In this document: one piece after another, positions 14,371-21,714 of the stretch | How the letters are laid out: every line of letters starts with the position of its first letter | How positions within the stretch are numbered: position 1 is the first letter of the stretch | Origin: Bacteroidales bacterium UBA3663 | Lineage (GTDB): Bacteria; Bacteroidota; Bacteroidia; Bacteroidales; UBA3663 | Assembly (NCBI GenBank): GCA_002373755.1 | Contig: DFJU01000091.1 | Span: 669-26,640 of the forward strand | DNA length: 25,972 nucleotides | Direction of reading: 5' to 3' | Made by a program: the position numbers and the translations under genes | Notes under the pieces: model-generated | What the model was told of the DNA's origin: nothing | What the model saw: only the letters and a program-made list of their open reading frames with translations | Database searches by the model: none

Positions 14371-14401
14371 TTTCCCGTCGGCCGGAAAAGCCTCATCTTT
14401 G
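14371..14401 (+). promoter_or_regulatory. Promoter of the leader-peptide/binding-protein transcript
   Basis: CATCTTTG (14394-14401) is one base off TAnnTTTG, with TTT (14371-14373) at the -33 distance. The imperfect core next to an upstream palindrome suggests a promoter that depends on an activator. The stretch GTGGGATTTCCCGTCGGCCG is identical in the susD promoter region. Confidence 0.65.
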
Positions 14402-14434
14402 CACCCGTCAAACGAACAAAAAACAGAAAAAGTT

Positions 14435-14476
14435 ATGAAAAAAATGAACTCAATGCGAATGCGAATGTGTTGTTGA
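14435..14476 (+). CDS. Putative Met/Cys leader peptide, 13 aa (MKKMNSMRMRMCC)
   Basis: A 13-codon frame begins about 28 nt after the predicted transcription start, behind an A-rich GAACAAAAAACAGAAAAAG stretch that suits Bacteroidetes initiation. It encodes MKKMNSMRMRMCC: five Met including the start, and two consecutive Cys codons (TGT TGT) directly before TGA. Seven of thirteen residues contain sulfur. The Cys codons and stop lie within the 5' arm of an 11-bp hairpin (14468-14500). This is the design expected of an attenuation or stalling peptide that senses charged tRNA-Cys. Actinobacteria use short cysteine-codon peptides ahead of sulfur genes in this way. Translation is not shown, so this remains a strong candidate only. 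Confidence 0.55.
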   Translation: MKKMNSMRMRMCC

Positions 14477-14500
14477 CCAAGGAATGAGAGGTCGGCAACA
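14468..14500 (+). other. Hairpin overlapping the Cys codons of the leader peptide
   Basis: TGTTGTTGACC (14468-14478) pairs with GGTCGGCAACA (14490-14500) over 11 bp with two G-U pairs and an 11-nt loop. The 5' arm contains both TGT codons and the TGA stop. A ribosome held at these codons would open the stem. There is no T run, so control would act on translation, RNA stability or Rho access more likely than by intrinsic termination. A second tiny frame, MNQKSTNHNQ (14503-14535), follows. Confidence 0.55.
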
Positions 14501-14557
14501 ATATGAATCAGAAATCAACTAATCACAATCAGTAACCCATTAAATTACATAAAAATT

Positions 14558-15445
14558 ATGAAAAAGTTTTTCCTTATTATAGCAGTAGCATTGAGTTTCG
14601 CATCGGCCAACGTCCTGGCCCAGAACAATAACGGCGGCGATGTCCGCTACATCAAGAGCCCGCGTTTCGCCCGTCCGCTCATCGAGAAGTGGATCGAGGA
14701 GTATGCCAAGACCGAGCCGGGCGTGACCTTCCAGATCGCAAAGGGCGCATCGGCCGATGCGGCATTGAACGTGGTGGTCGATGGCCAGTCGGACGAGGCA
14801 AACACCGTATATTTCGGCAAGACAGCCGTGCTGCCAATCACTGCACGCGGCTCGGAGGCTGACCGTCTGTTGGGTGGCAAGCACCTGAGCAGCAGGAAGT
14901 TGAAGCAGGTCTTCTTCGTGAGCGATGAAGAGGAGGACGAGCGTCCGTCGAAGCAGTTCGAATCGCTGGTCGTCTATAGTGGCAGCAATGCGACATCGGC
15001 CGCAAATGCCTTTGCCCGCAACTTGGGCGAGGAGGCCAGCAGCTTCCGTGGCAAGCGCATCGCAGGCGACGACCTCTTCCTCAACACGGCCATCGCAAAA
15101 GATGCCTACGGCGTGTCGTTCAACACCTTGTCCAACATCTTCGACCTGAACAGCCGCCGTGTGAAGAAGGAACTGTCGCTCGTCGGCCTCGATGTGAAGC
15201 GCGATGTGGCCGATGATTTCGGCAACGAAGGCTCGCTCGACAACGTGCTTGCAGCCTTGGAGTCGGGTCGCGTCGGTGGCATCGCAGTGGAGCGCGTCGG
15301 CATCGCCTACGAAAATGGCGACGTTGCAGTGCTGAAGTTCCTCCAGTGGGTGCTGACGCAGGGCACGCAGTTCAACCACGCTTTCGGCCTGCTCAACCCC
15401 GACAATGCTGAAGACGGCGCACGCCAGCTGACAGCCCAGAAGTGA
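14558..15445 (+). CDS. Periplasmic PstS-like substrate-binding protein
   Basis: The 295 residues begin with a signal peptide (MKKFFLIIAVALSFASANVLA, cut before Q22). The rest looks like a type II periplasmic binding protein of the phosphate-binding (PstS-like) group: KTAVLPITARGSEA, VYSGSNATSAANAFARNLGE and the C-terminal SGRVGGIAVERVGIAYENGD. The natural ligand is not evident. No ABC permease or ATPase is adjacent; the next genes are SusC and SusD, so it may be an accessory periplasmic component of the outer-membrane uptake system. Its transcript has the palindrome, the Met/Cys leader peptide and a hairpin upstream, which points to a sulfur-related ligand rather than phosphate. Confidence 0.75.
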   Translation: MKKFFLIIAVALSFASANVLAQNNNGGDVRYIKSPRFARPLIEKWIEEYAKTEPGVTFQIAKGASADAALNVVVDGQSDEANTVYFGKTAVLPITARGSEADRLLGGKHLSSRKLKQVFFVSDEEEDERPSKQFESLVVYSGSNATSAANAFARNLGEEASSFRGKRIAGDDLFLNTAIAKDAYGVSFNTLSNIFDLNSRRVKKELSLVGLDVKRDVADDFGNEGSLDNVLAALESGRVGGIAVERVGIAYENGDVAVLKFLQWVLTQGTQFNHAFGLLNPDNAEDGARQLTAQK

Positions 15446-15456
15446 AATGTTAGGTG

Positions 15457-15489
15457 GGGCGTTCAAGAATGTTTGAGCGCCCATTTTTT
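15457..15489 (+). terminator. Intrinsic terminator between binding-protein gene and susC
   Basis: GGGCG-T-TCAA (15457-15466) pairs with TTGA-G-CGCCC (15473-15482) over 10 bp with one T-G pair, followed by A and six T. It lies 31 nt before susC. No recognisable promoter fits between it and susC, so susC probably depends on read-through, which would set a lower level than the soluble binding protein. Confidence 0.85.
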
Positions 15490-15519
15490 GTACAGAAAAA
15501 AAAGAATTGAATTTGTGTT

Positions 15520-18500
15520 ATGGAAAAGAAATTATTTGTCTTATTGGTGGCAGCCGTCAGTCCGTTGCTGGCCATCGCACAGAACATAATTACAGGTCGC
15601 GTAGTGGAGCAGGGCATCAACGAGCCGCTGATCGGTGCGACCGTATTGGTGAAGAACGAAAAGGGCAAGGGAGTCGTGACCGACATCGACGGCAACTTCT
15701 CGCTGCCGACCAAACAGGAAGCTCCGCTCACCATTGTGGTGCAGTTTGTGGGCTACCGTTCGCAGGAAATCGACGTCTATGACTTCGAGGAGCCTGTCGA
15801 GATTCAGCTTGTTGACAATTCGAGCCGTCTGGACGAAATCGTCGTCGTGGGCTATGGCACCCAGAAGCGCACGCAGCTGACCGGCAGCGTGACTACGGTC
15901 AAGGCCGACATCTTCGAGAAGATTTCGGTGCCGACGCTCGACGGCGCACTGAGCGGACAGGTGGCCGGCCTGAACGTGACGGCCAGCAGCGGCCAGCCGG
16001 GAGCCGACAGCCAGATCCGTATCCGCGGCGGCAACTCGGTCAATGCCAGCAACGAGCCGCTCTACGTGATCGACGGCTTCATCTACTTCAAGGATGCGGC
16101 CAACGCCACGACCGGCATCGGCGGCCTCGGCAGCAGCCTGAACCCGCTTTCGACGGTCAACCCGAACGACATCGAGAGCATTGAGGTGCTGAAGGACGTG
16201 TCGGCCACGGCCATCTACGGTTCGCGCGGAGCCAACGGCGTCATCATCGTCACCACCAAGAAGGGCCGGAAGGAGGCAGGTGCTTCGTCGATAAACTACA
16301 GCTACGGACTTGGCGTATCGACCGTGAGCAAGAAGCTCGACCTGCTCAACGCGAGCGAGTGGGCACAGTTCCAGAAGACATATTTCAGCAACAAGGGCGG
16401 CTACACCGACGCCGAAATCGCCGCGTTGGGCGAGGGCACCGACTGGCAGGACGCAGTGTTGCGCACCGCCGTGCAGCAGACCCACGAGCTGAGCGTGAGC
16501 GGCGGGTCGGAGAAGAGCCGCTACGCGTTTTCGGCCAACTACACCGACCAGGACGGCATCGTGCTCAACACCAATTTCCAGCGCTACAACTTCCACACCA
16601 ACGTCGATTGGGAACTGCGCAAGAACTTCAACTTCGGCATCAATGCGACATTCGGACGTTCGCGGCAGGACGTGCTGACCACCCTGGACGGACTCCAGAG
16701 CGCGTCGTCAACGTCGCCTTTCTCGGCCGGCATCACCAACAGCTTCGTCTATGCGCTGCTCATGCCGCCCGTCATCTCGGTCTATAATGCCGACGGCTCG
16801 TACAACTTCAAGAATCCCTACGAATATGCCTATTTCGCCATCGGCGACCACATGGCCAACCCCGTCTATGACCTCGAGGAGAGCGTGGCCGAAAACATCA
16901 ACAACTACCTGCTCAGCAACGTGTGGACAACCTACAAGGTCGGCCCGGTGACGCTGAAGGCAACCGTCGGCCTGAGCAGCGAGAAACTGACGCAGAACCT
17001 CTTCGCCGGAGCCTACACCTCGCTCGGCATGGCCACTGAGGGAATCGGCGGCAACGGCAACCGTCAGACCGACATCTGGCAGCAGGAATACACCGCGACG
17101 TTCGACAAGGATCTGAACGCCAACAACCACCTCGATGCGCTTGTCGGCTACACCTACCAGCACACGGAATCGACCTACAGCATCATCTTGACCAACCACT
17201 TCACCAACGAGTCGCTGAAGCAGTACAACCTGGGTGACGGCGCCAATATCTATACGCCCGAGACCGGCATCAGCGAGTCGCGGCTCCACTCCATCATCGG
17301 CCGCCTGAACTACAGCCTGCTCAACCGCTACAACCTCACGGCCACCTTCCGCGCCGACCGCAGCAGTCGCTTCTCGGCCGGCCACGAGTGGGGACAGTTC
17401 CCGTCGCTCGGCCTGTCGTGGAATGTCGATAAGGAGTCGTTCTTCGCCAATGTGCAGCGGATTGACTACCTGAAGGTGCGCGCTTCGGTCGGTCTGGTCG
17501 GCAATCAGGAAATCCCCGATGCTGCCTATCTGGGTACCTATAGTACAGGCTCGTATGCCGGTTCGTCGAGCTATTCGTCGGGCAATGCGTCCAACGACAA
17601 CCTGAATTGGGAGAGCACGCTCAACTACAACGTCGGCTTCGACCTCGGCCTGTTGCACAACCGCGTCAACATTGTGGCCGATGCCTACTACAAGAAGACC
17701 TACGACCTGCTGTTCGTCGTGCCGCTGGGCATCTCGAGCACCGTGTCAAGGCAGTTGCAGAACGTGGGCAACGTGGTCAACAAGGGCTTCGAGCTTTCCA
17801 TCGACGGCAGCATCATCAAGCGTCGGAGCGTGCGGTGGACGGCTGCGGCCAACATCGCACACAACCTCAACGAACTCACCGACATGGGCTCGTCGAAAGA
17901 CCTCATTTACGGCGACGACAACCAGCAGATACTGAGCAAGGGCGAGCCGGTGGGCACATTCTACGGACTGGAGTTCGACGGCATCGTGCAGAGCAACGAA
18001 GACGTGACGCAGCTGCCGAAGGTGAACGGCAATGTCCCGTCGCCCGGCGATGTGAAGTACGTCGATCATAATGGTGACGGTAAGATTGACGGCTACGACC
18101 GCACCTTTCTGGGCAGCACGCAGCCGAAGCTGACATACGGCCTCTCGACGCAGTTCACATGGCGCAACTTCGATGCCTCGGTGGCATTTGCGGGCAGTGT
18201 CGGCAACCGCGTCTATAATGCGCTCGGCCGACGTCTGGAGCAGACCGGCGACTCGTACAACGTGCTCTCGACGGTGCTCGGTTCGTGGACGGCCGAAAAT
18301 GGCGGCAACAGGCTTCCGCTGGCCAGCACTACGCGACCTTTCAGCCACATTGACAGCCGCTACGTGCAGGATGCGAGCTACCTGAAGCTGCGCAACGTCT
18401 CGGTCGGCTACCGTGTGCCATTGCCGAAAGACGGCTTCATCCGTGGCCTGAAGGTCAGCATTTCGGCCGCCAACGTGCTCACCTTCACCAACTACAAGGG

Positions 18501-18588
18501 CTACGACCCGGAGGTGGCCAGCGGCACCGACGACGGCGTCTATCCGGCATCGCGCAGCGTGTCGTTCGGCGTCAACGTGTCGCTCTGA
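15520..18588 (+). CDS. SusC/RagA-family TonB-linked outer-membrane protein
   Basis: This 1022-residue outer-membrane nutrient importer has a signal peptide (1-21) and a CarboxypepD-regulatory-like domain at about 22-100 (NIITGRVVEQGINEPLIGAT). The family TonB-box-like DEIVVVGYGTQKR lies at 105-117. A plug domain (to about 250; GQVAGLNVTASSGQPGADSQ, EPLYVIDGFIY, VSATAIYGSRGANGVIIVTT) precedes the long beta-barrel ending ASRSVSFGVNVSL. Together with SusD it would bind and import a nutrient with energy from TonB-ExbBD. No glycoside hydrolase, peptidase or sulfatase lies nearby, so a polysaccharide locus is unlikely. Shared regulatory motifs with cysK suggest a sulfur-containing substrate (inference). 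Confidence 0.97.
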   Translation: MEKKLFVLLVAAVSPLLAIAQNIITGRVVEQGINEPLIGATVLVKNEKGKGVVTDIDGNFSLPTKQEAPLTIVVQFVGYRSQEIDVYDFEEPVEIQLVDNSSRLDEIVVVGYGTQKRTQLTGSVTTVKADIFEKISVPTLDGALSGQVAGLNVTASSGQPGADSQIRIRGGNSVNASNEPLYVIDGFIYFKDAANATTGIGGLGSSLNPLSTVNPNDIESIEVLKDVSATAIYGSRGANGVIIVTTKKGRKEAGASSINYSYGLGVSTVSKKLDLLNASEWAQFQKTYFSNKGGYTDAEIAALGEGTDWQDAVLRTAVQQTHELSVSGGSEKSRYAFSANYTDQDGIVLNTNFQRYNFHTNVDWELRKNFNFGINATFGRSRQDVLTTLDGLQSASSTSPFSAGITNSFVYALLMPPVISVYNADGSYNFKNPYEYAYFAIGDHMANPVYDLEESVAENINNYLLSNVWTTYKVGPVTLKATVGLSSEKLTQNLFAGAYTSLGMATEGIGGNGNRQTDIWQQEYTATFDKDLNANNHLDALVGYTYQHTESTYSIILTNHFTNESLKQYNLGDGANIYTPETGISESRLHSIIGRLNYSLLNRYNLTATFRADRSSRFSAGHEWGQFPSLGLSWNVDKESFFANVQRIDYLKVRASVGLVGNQEIPDAAYLGTYSTGSYAGSSSYSSGNASNDNLNWESTLNYNVGFDLGLLHNRVNIVADAYYKKTYDLLFVVPLGISSTVSRQLQNVGNVVNKGFELSIDGSIIKRRSVRWTAAANIAHNLNELTDMGSSKDLIYGDDNQQILSKGEPVGTFYGLEFDGIVQSNEDVTQLPKVNGNVPSPGDVKYVDHNGDGKIDGYDRTFLGSTQPKLTYGLSTQFTWRNFDASVAFAGSVGNRVYNALGRRLEQTGDSYNVLSTVLGSWTAENGGNRLPLASTTRPFSHIDSRYVQDASYLKLRNVSVGYRVPLPKDGFIRGLKVSISAANVLTFTNYKGYDPEVASGTDDGVYPASRSVSFGVNVSL

Positions 18589-18606
18589 TGCAAGAATGAA
18601 TCCAAT

Positions 18607-18656
18607 GATGTGGAGACGTGAATTTCCGAAGTTCGCGCCTCCGCATCTTCTTTTTT
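18607..18656 (+). terminator. Intrinsic terminator after susC
   Basis: GATGTGGAG (18607-18615) pairs with CTCCGCATC (18639-18647) over 9 bp with one T-G pair, followed by TTCTTTTTT. SusC and susD are usually co-transcribed. Here a terminator and a fresh promoter separate them. Confidence 0.75.
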
Positions 18657-18711
18657 AGGGGCGGGCGAATGTGGGCTGGAGTGCGCTGTGGCGGCGTTTT
18701 GCGCGACCAAA

Positions 18712-18729
18712 TCCCATGTTTATGGTATG
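18712..18729 (+). promoter_or_regulatory. Palindromic operator upstream of susD
   Basis: TCCCAT-GTTTA-TGGTATG, followed by CAAATGCC, is the third copy of the palindrome. One base in the left arm differs. It starts 61 bp before the -7 element, as at the binding-protein promoter. Confidence 0.75.
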
Positions 18730-18749
18730 CAAATGCCGCACGCGTGGGA

Positions 18750-18780
18750 TTTCCCGTCGGCCGTAAAGCCCCTACCTTTG
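18750..18780 (+). promoter_or_regulatory. susD promoter
   Basis: TACCTTTG (18773-18780) is a full -7 match. TTT (18750-18752) stands at the -33 distance. The region 18724-18786 is nearly the same as 14345-14408, including GTGGGATTTCCCGTCGGCCG and the CTTTGCACC...GTCAAA start region, so one promoter is probably a copy of the other. Confidence 0.8.
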
Positions 18781-18852
18781 CACCGTCAAAAAACAAACAG
18801 GATTGAAATAATTCAACTTAAATAAACAACAACTTACAATTTACAAAAAAAG

Positions 18853-18861
18853 AAAGGAGGT
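18853..18861 (+). promoter_or_regulatory. Strong Shine-Dalgarno (AAAGGAGGT) for susD
   Basis: AAAGGAGGT is complementary to the 16S 3' end over nine bases and ends 6 nt before the ATG at 18868. Most genes here have only A-rich leaders, as is usual in Bacteroidetes, so this is unusual and fixes the start. Confidence 0.75.
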
Positions 18862-18867
18862 ATTGTT

Positions 18868-20511
18868 ATGAAAAAGAAAACTCTACTCTTCGGTGCTGCA
18901 CTTGCAGCAATTTCTGGTTTCGGTTTTGTCGCCTGCGATGACGACGACGACAACAATCAGGTTGTGGACGAAAACGTCGTGGTCGATGATGCAAGCGCCC
19001 TGTCGCTCGTCAACGGCGTTTACAGCCACTGGCAGCCGCTCAGCTCGTCTTTCTCGTTCATCATCGAGCTGAACTCCAACAAGCTCACATCGTTCGAGGG
19101 CGAAGAGGGCGAGGCTGGTCCGGTCAACTCACGCTTCGAGCAGGTGCCCGAAACTTGGTATCAGGTCAAGATTTTCAACCACCTCTTCCTCGGCATCTCA
19201 CAGGCCAACGAGGCTATCAAGTTGGTCACCAGCGCATTCGAGAGTGGCAAAGTCACCCAGTCGGGCTACAATGCAGCCGTCGGCAAGGCAAAGTTCCTCC
19301 GCGCATTGGCCTACCTGAAGCTCGTGCAGCTGTGGGGCGAAGTGCCGGTATATACAGAAGAGGGCGGTTCGACAACCGAGCGCCAGAGCATCGACAATGT
19401 CTTTGCGCAGATTGTGTCCGACTTCACCGCCGCTGAAGGGCTCCTGAACGACTACGACGGCGACCCACGCGTTCCGTCGAAGCAGGCAGCACAGGGCTTG
19501 CTGGCACGCACCTACCTCGTCTGGGGCGACAATCCGCTCAGCGCAGCTGAAGTCAAGGCTATTGCCGATGGTCAGGTCGATCCAGCCTTCAGCAAGACCG
19601 ACAGCCGCCTGGAGAAGGCCGTAGAATATGCCAACAAGGTGATCAGCAGCGGCAAGCTGGCTCTCGATCCGGAGTACAACAAGCTGTGGGGCCGCGAATA
19701 TGAGTCGAACAAGCGTGGCACCAACGAGCATCTGTTCACCATTGCACACGACGGCGACGCCTACGACGCTCAGGGCAACCACCAGACCCACTGCTCATGG
19801 ACTTTCCCATTCCAGAACGGCGAGAACGGCCAGGGCTACAGCCAGAACCACACCGAGGTGCCTGACGACGACCTCTACGACGACTGGAAGGCCGAGCAGC
19901 CTGACGACAAGCGTCTGGCCGAGACCTACTTCATCGAGATTGTCAACCCGGAGGACGGCAAGACCTATCACTACTACAGCCCAATCTACACGCCAATCAA
20001 CGGCAAGGGTGTTGACCAGAGCTACACCAACGCCGAGAATCTCGAAATCACCTACAATTCGGTTGACCGCATCGAGATCCGCTACGCCGAAGTGCTCTTG
20101 ACCAAGGCAGAAGCCCTCGTCCAGTTGGGCCGCAACAGCGAGGCCGCCGAGCCATTCAACCAGCTGCGCACACGTGCCGGCATCGAGACCGTCGCCGCTC
20201 CTACCTTCGAGCAGATCAAGCGCGAATGGGACTACGAGTTCACCTACGAGCAGTTCTCAGTGTTGAACAGCTACCGCTGGAAGGACCTCATCGCTTCGGT
20301 GCAGAAGGTCAAGAACTACAAGCACTTCCCGGACGACTGGAAGACCTCGACCGGCAACACCTACACCAGCGATCAGGAGGCATTCTTCACCAAGATTCAC
20401 AACCACTTGGTTGCTAAGTACAACAACGTGCGCGGCAAGCACTACCGTCAGCCGATTCCGACTGGCCTGAGCGGTGAGGATCTCAACATCGAACAGAACC
20501 CAGGATACTAA
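18868..20511 (+). CDS. SusD/RagB-family nutrient-binding surface lipoprotein
   Basis: The 547 residues begin with a lipoprotein signal ending GFVAC, with lipidated C23 followed by five Asp, an export signal for the cell surface. The family layout follows. The TPR-rich N-terminal half includes GKAKFLRALAYLKLVQLWGE and RLEKAVEYANKVISSGKLAL. The C-terminal hallmark regions are RIEIRYAEVLLTKAEALVQL, the YRWKDLI stretch and the closing PIPTGLSGEDLNIEQNPGY. It should cap the SusC barrel and help bind the nutrient. It has its own palindrome-controlled promoter and an unusually strong ribosome-binding site, so it may be made in excess of SusC. A strong terminator follows at 20547. Confidence 0.96.
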   Translation: MKKKTLLFGAALAAISGFGFVACDDDDDNNQVVDENVVVDDASALSLVNGVYSHWQPLSSSFSFIIELNSNKLTSFEGEEGEAGPVNSRFEQVPETWYQVKIFNHLFLGISQANEAIKLVTSAFESGKVTQSGYNAAVGKAKFLRALAYLKLVQLWGEVPVYTEEGGSTTERQSIDNVFAQIVSDFTAAEGLLNDYDGDPRVPSKQAAQGLLARTYLVWGDNPLSAAEVKAIADGQVDPAFSKTDSRLEKAVEYANKVISSGKLALDPEYNKLWGREYESNKRGTNEHLFTIAHDGDAYDAQGNHQTHCSWTFPFQNGENGQGYSQNHTEVPDDDLYDDWKAEQPDDKRLAETYFIEIVNPEDGKTYHYYSPIYTPINGKGVDQSYTNAENLEITYNSVDRIEIRYAEVLLTKAEALVQLGRNSEAAEPFNQLRTRAGIETVAAPTFEQIKREWDYEFTYEQFSVLNSYRWKDLIASVQKVKNYKHFPDDWKTSTGNTYTSDQEAFFTKIHNHLVAKYNNVRGKHYRQPIPTGLSGEDLNIEQNPGY

Positions 20512-20546
20512 AACTCCGACCATAATTCAATTCATTTTTTTCTGCC

Positions 20547-20588
20547 GGCTGGCGTGCAGCATGGGGCTTGTACGCCAGCCACTTTTTT
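20547..20588 (+). terminator. Intrinsic terminator after susD
   Basis: GGCTGGCGT (20547-20555) pairs perfectly with ACGCCAGCC (20572-20580) over 9 bp, followed by AC and six T. It ends 28 nt before the first small lipoprotein gene, which is then expressed by read-through or from an unseen promoter. Confidence 0.88.
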
Positions 20589-20615
20589 ATCAAAAAATTA
20601 ACGCATTGAAACGAC

Positions 20616-21089
20616 ATGACTAACAAGAACATTCTTTTTTCAGCGATATTTTTCGGCCTTGCATTCGTGGCATGCAGCGACGATGATGAGGCAGCGGCTT
20701 TCAGCGTCGCAGGTACATACGACGGTGTCTTCACCGAAGAGAAGGTCGGCACTTTGAACGACGCATCGGTCATTACTGCCAATGAGGACGGAACATACGA
20801 TATATTGGTAGCACCGTCATTCACACTTGGACGTGCCGAATTTGGTGCAATGACCCTGCGCAAGGTTCAGCTTGTGGAGAATGAAGAGGGCTACACGTTC
20901 GAAAACGAGTCTAATGGCGTCAAAATTACCTATGCTGGCAATGAGGCGCAGCGCCAGTTTCCTTCCATCCTTGAGTTTGCCGCGCATCTCGACGGCACAT
21001 TGAGCAAATCTGGCAAACTTGACTTTACGCTCGACCTCAACCATGCCAATACGATTTACTTCTACTACACCTTCACAGGCAAAAAATGA
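20616..21089 (+). CDS. Small surface lipoprotein, calycin-like (157 aa)
   Basis: The lipoprotein signal is MTNKNILFSAIFFGLAFVAC, with lipidated C20 followed by SDDDE. The mature part is beta-rich with the opening VAGTYDGVF and the closing YFYYTFTGKK, resembling the Bacteroidales calycin-like lipoproteins. No enzyme motif is visible. Its first 30 bp after the start are almost identical to those of the gene at 22418, and the mature parts share a similar plan, so these are paralogues. It follows susD by about 100 nt, after a terminator. Possible role: surface binding partner of the SusCD importer, inferred from position only. Confidence 0.8.
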   Translation: MTNKNILFSAIFFGLAFVACSDDDEAAAFSVAGTYDGVFTEEKVGTLNDASVITANEDGTYDILVAPSFTLGRAEFGAMTLRKVQLVENEEGYTFENESNGVKITYAGNEAQRQFPSILEFAAHLDGTLSKSGKLDFTLDLNHANTIYFYYTFTGKK

Positions 21090-21123
21090 AAAAGTTCCTA
21101 CTAACAAAAGTGTTTTTACCTTG

Positions 21124-21155
21124 GGGCGGGTGAACCATCGGAGGTTCACTTGCCC
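21124..21155 (+). other. Stable hairpin between two lipoprotein genes
   Basis: GGGCGGGTGAACC (21124-21136) pairs with GGTTCACTTGCCC (21143-21155) over 13 bp with two G-U pairs and a 6-nt loop. It is followed by TTATAAAAAAAA rather than a T run, so it may be an mRNA-stabilising stem more than a terminator on the + strand. Confidence 0.6.
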
Positions 21156-21196
21156 TTATAAAAAAAAGAACAAGTCAAACAACTTAATACAAAAAA

Positions 21197-21661
21197 ATGA
21201 AGAAATTTTTACTCATGGCATTGGCCACAATCAGCGCAGTATCCTTCACCGCCTGCAGCGATGATGATGACGAGCCAGTCAAGACCCCAGCCGAGGCAGT
21301 TGCCGGCACTTACACAGGCAGCATCAGCGGCAATTCTGTAGTGACCAACGACGGCGAAACGCTTGTCATCACGGCCAATGCAGACGGCACAATCAGCCTC
21401 ACGCAGCCAGGATTCTACACACCGAACTACAACGATGGCAAGTGGTATTTCACGGGCGCCGCCGTCAACAAGATTACGGTTGAGAAAACCGAAGAGGGCT
21501 ACACGTTCTACACCAGCTACGTGAGCAGCAACGGCGGCATGGGCGTGAACGGCGAGGTCTGGGGCACGGTCAAAGGCAAAGAAATCACCTTCGACTACAC
21601 CTATTATCACGCTGGCCTGCTCGATGATCCGCTCATCCACTTTGTGGGCAAAAAAGACTGA
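21197..21661 (+). CDS. Small surface lipoprotein, calycin-like (154 aa)
   Basis: The signal MKKFLLMALATISAVSFTAC gives lipidated C20 followed by SDDDDE, a surface-export type signal. The mature domain starts AVAGTYTGSISG, has LVITANADGTISLTQPGFYT in the middle and ends FDYTYYHAGLLDD then IHFVGKKD. It aligns by eye with the product at 22418 (GTISVVEPTFYSAS; LDYTFLHAGGMIGTVHF), so the two are clear paralogues. The calycin-like family call rests on size and beta pattern. Ligand unknown. Confidence 0.8.
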   Translation: MKKFLLMALATISAVSFTACSDDDDEPVKTPAEAVAGTYTGSISGNSVVTNDGETLVITANADGTISLTQPGFYTPNYNDGKWYFTGAAVNKITVEKTEEGYTFYTSYVSSNGGMGVNGEVWGTVKGKEITFDYTYYHAGLLDDPLIHFVGKKD

Positions 21662-21669
21662 TTTTTCGC

Positions 21670-21687
21670 GGCCAATGTCCATTGGCC
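21670..21687. repeat. GGCCAATG palindromic element
   Basis: GGCCAATG-TC-CATTGGCC is a perfect 18-bp palindrome directly after a lipoprotein gene. A near-copy (ATGGCCAATGTCCATCGGCC) lies at 23638-23657, and a looser relative lies at 4628-4651. Confidence 0.55.
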
Positions 21688-21714
21688 ATAAACCAATAAA
21701 AAGAAATTATCACA

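Larger units (their letters stand above)
14162..14434. other. Regulatory gap before the binding-protein gene
   Basis: The first part holds a hairpin CTCGCAAC (14220-14227) / GTTGCGAG (14246-14253) followed by TGTTTATT, which may be a weak terminator for the carrier operon. A lone half-site TGGTATGC lies at 14268-14275. The second part carries the full palindrome and promoter listed separately. No protein-coding gene is seen. Confidence 0.5.
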
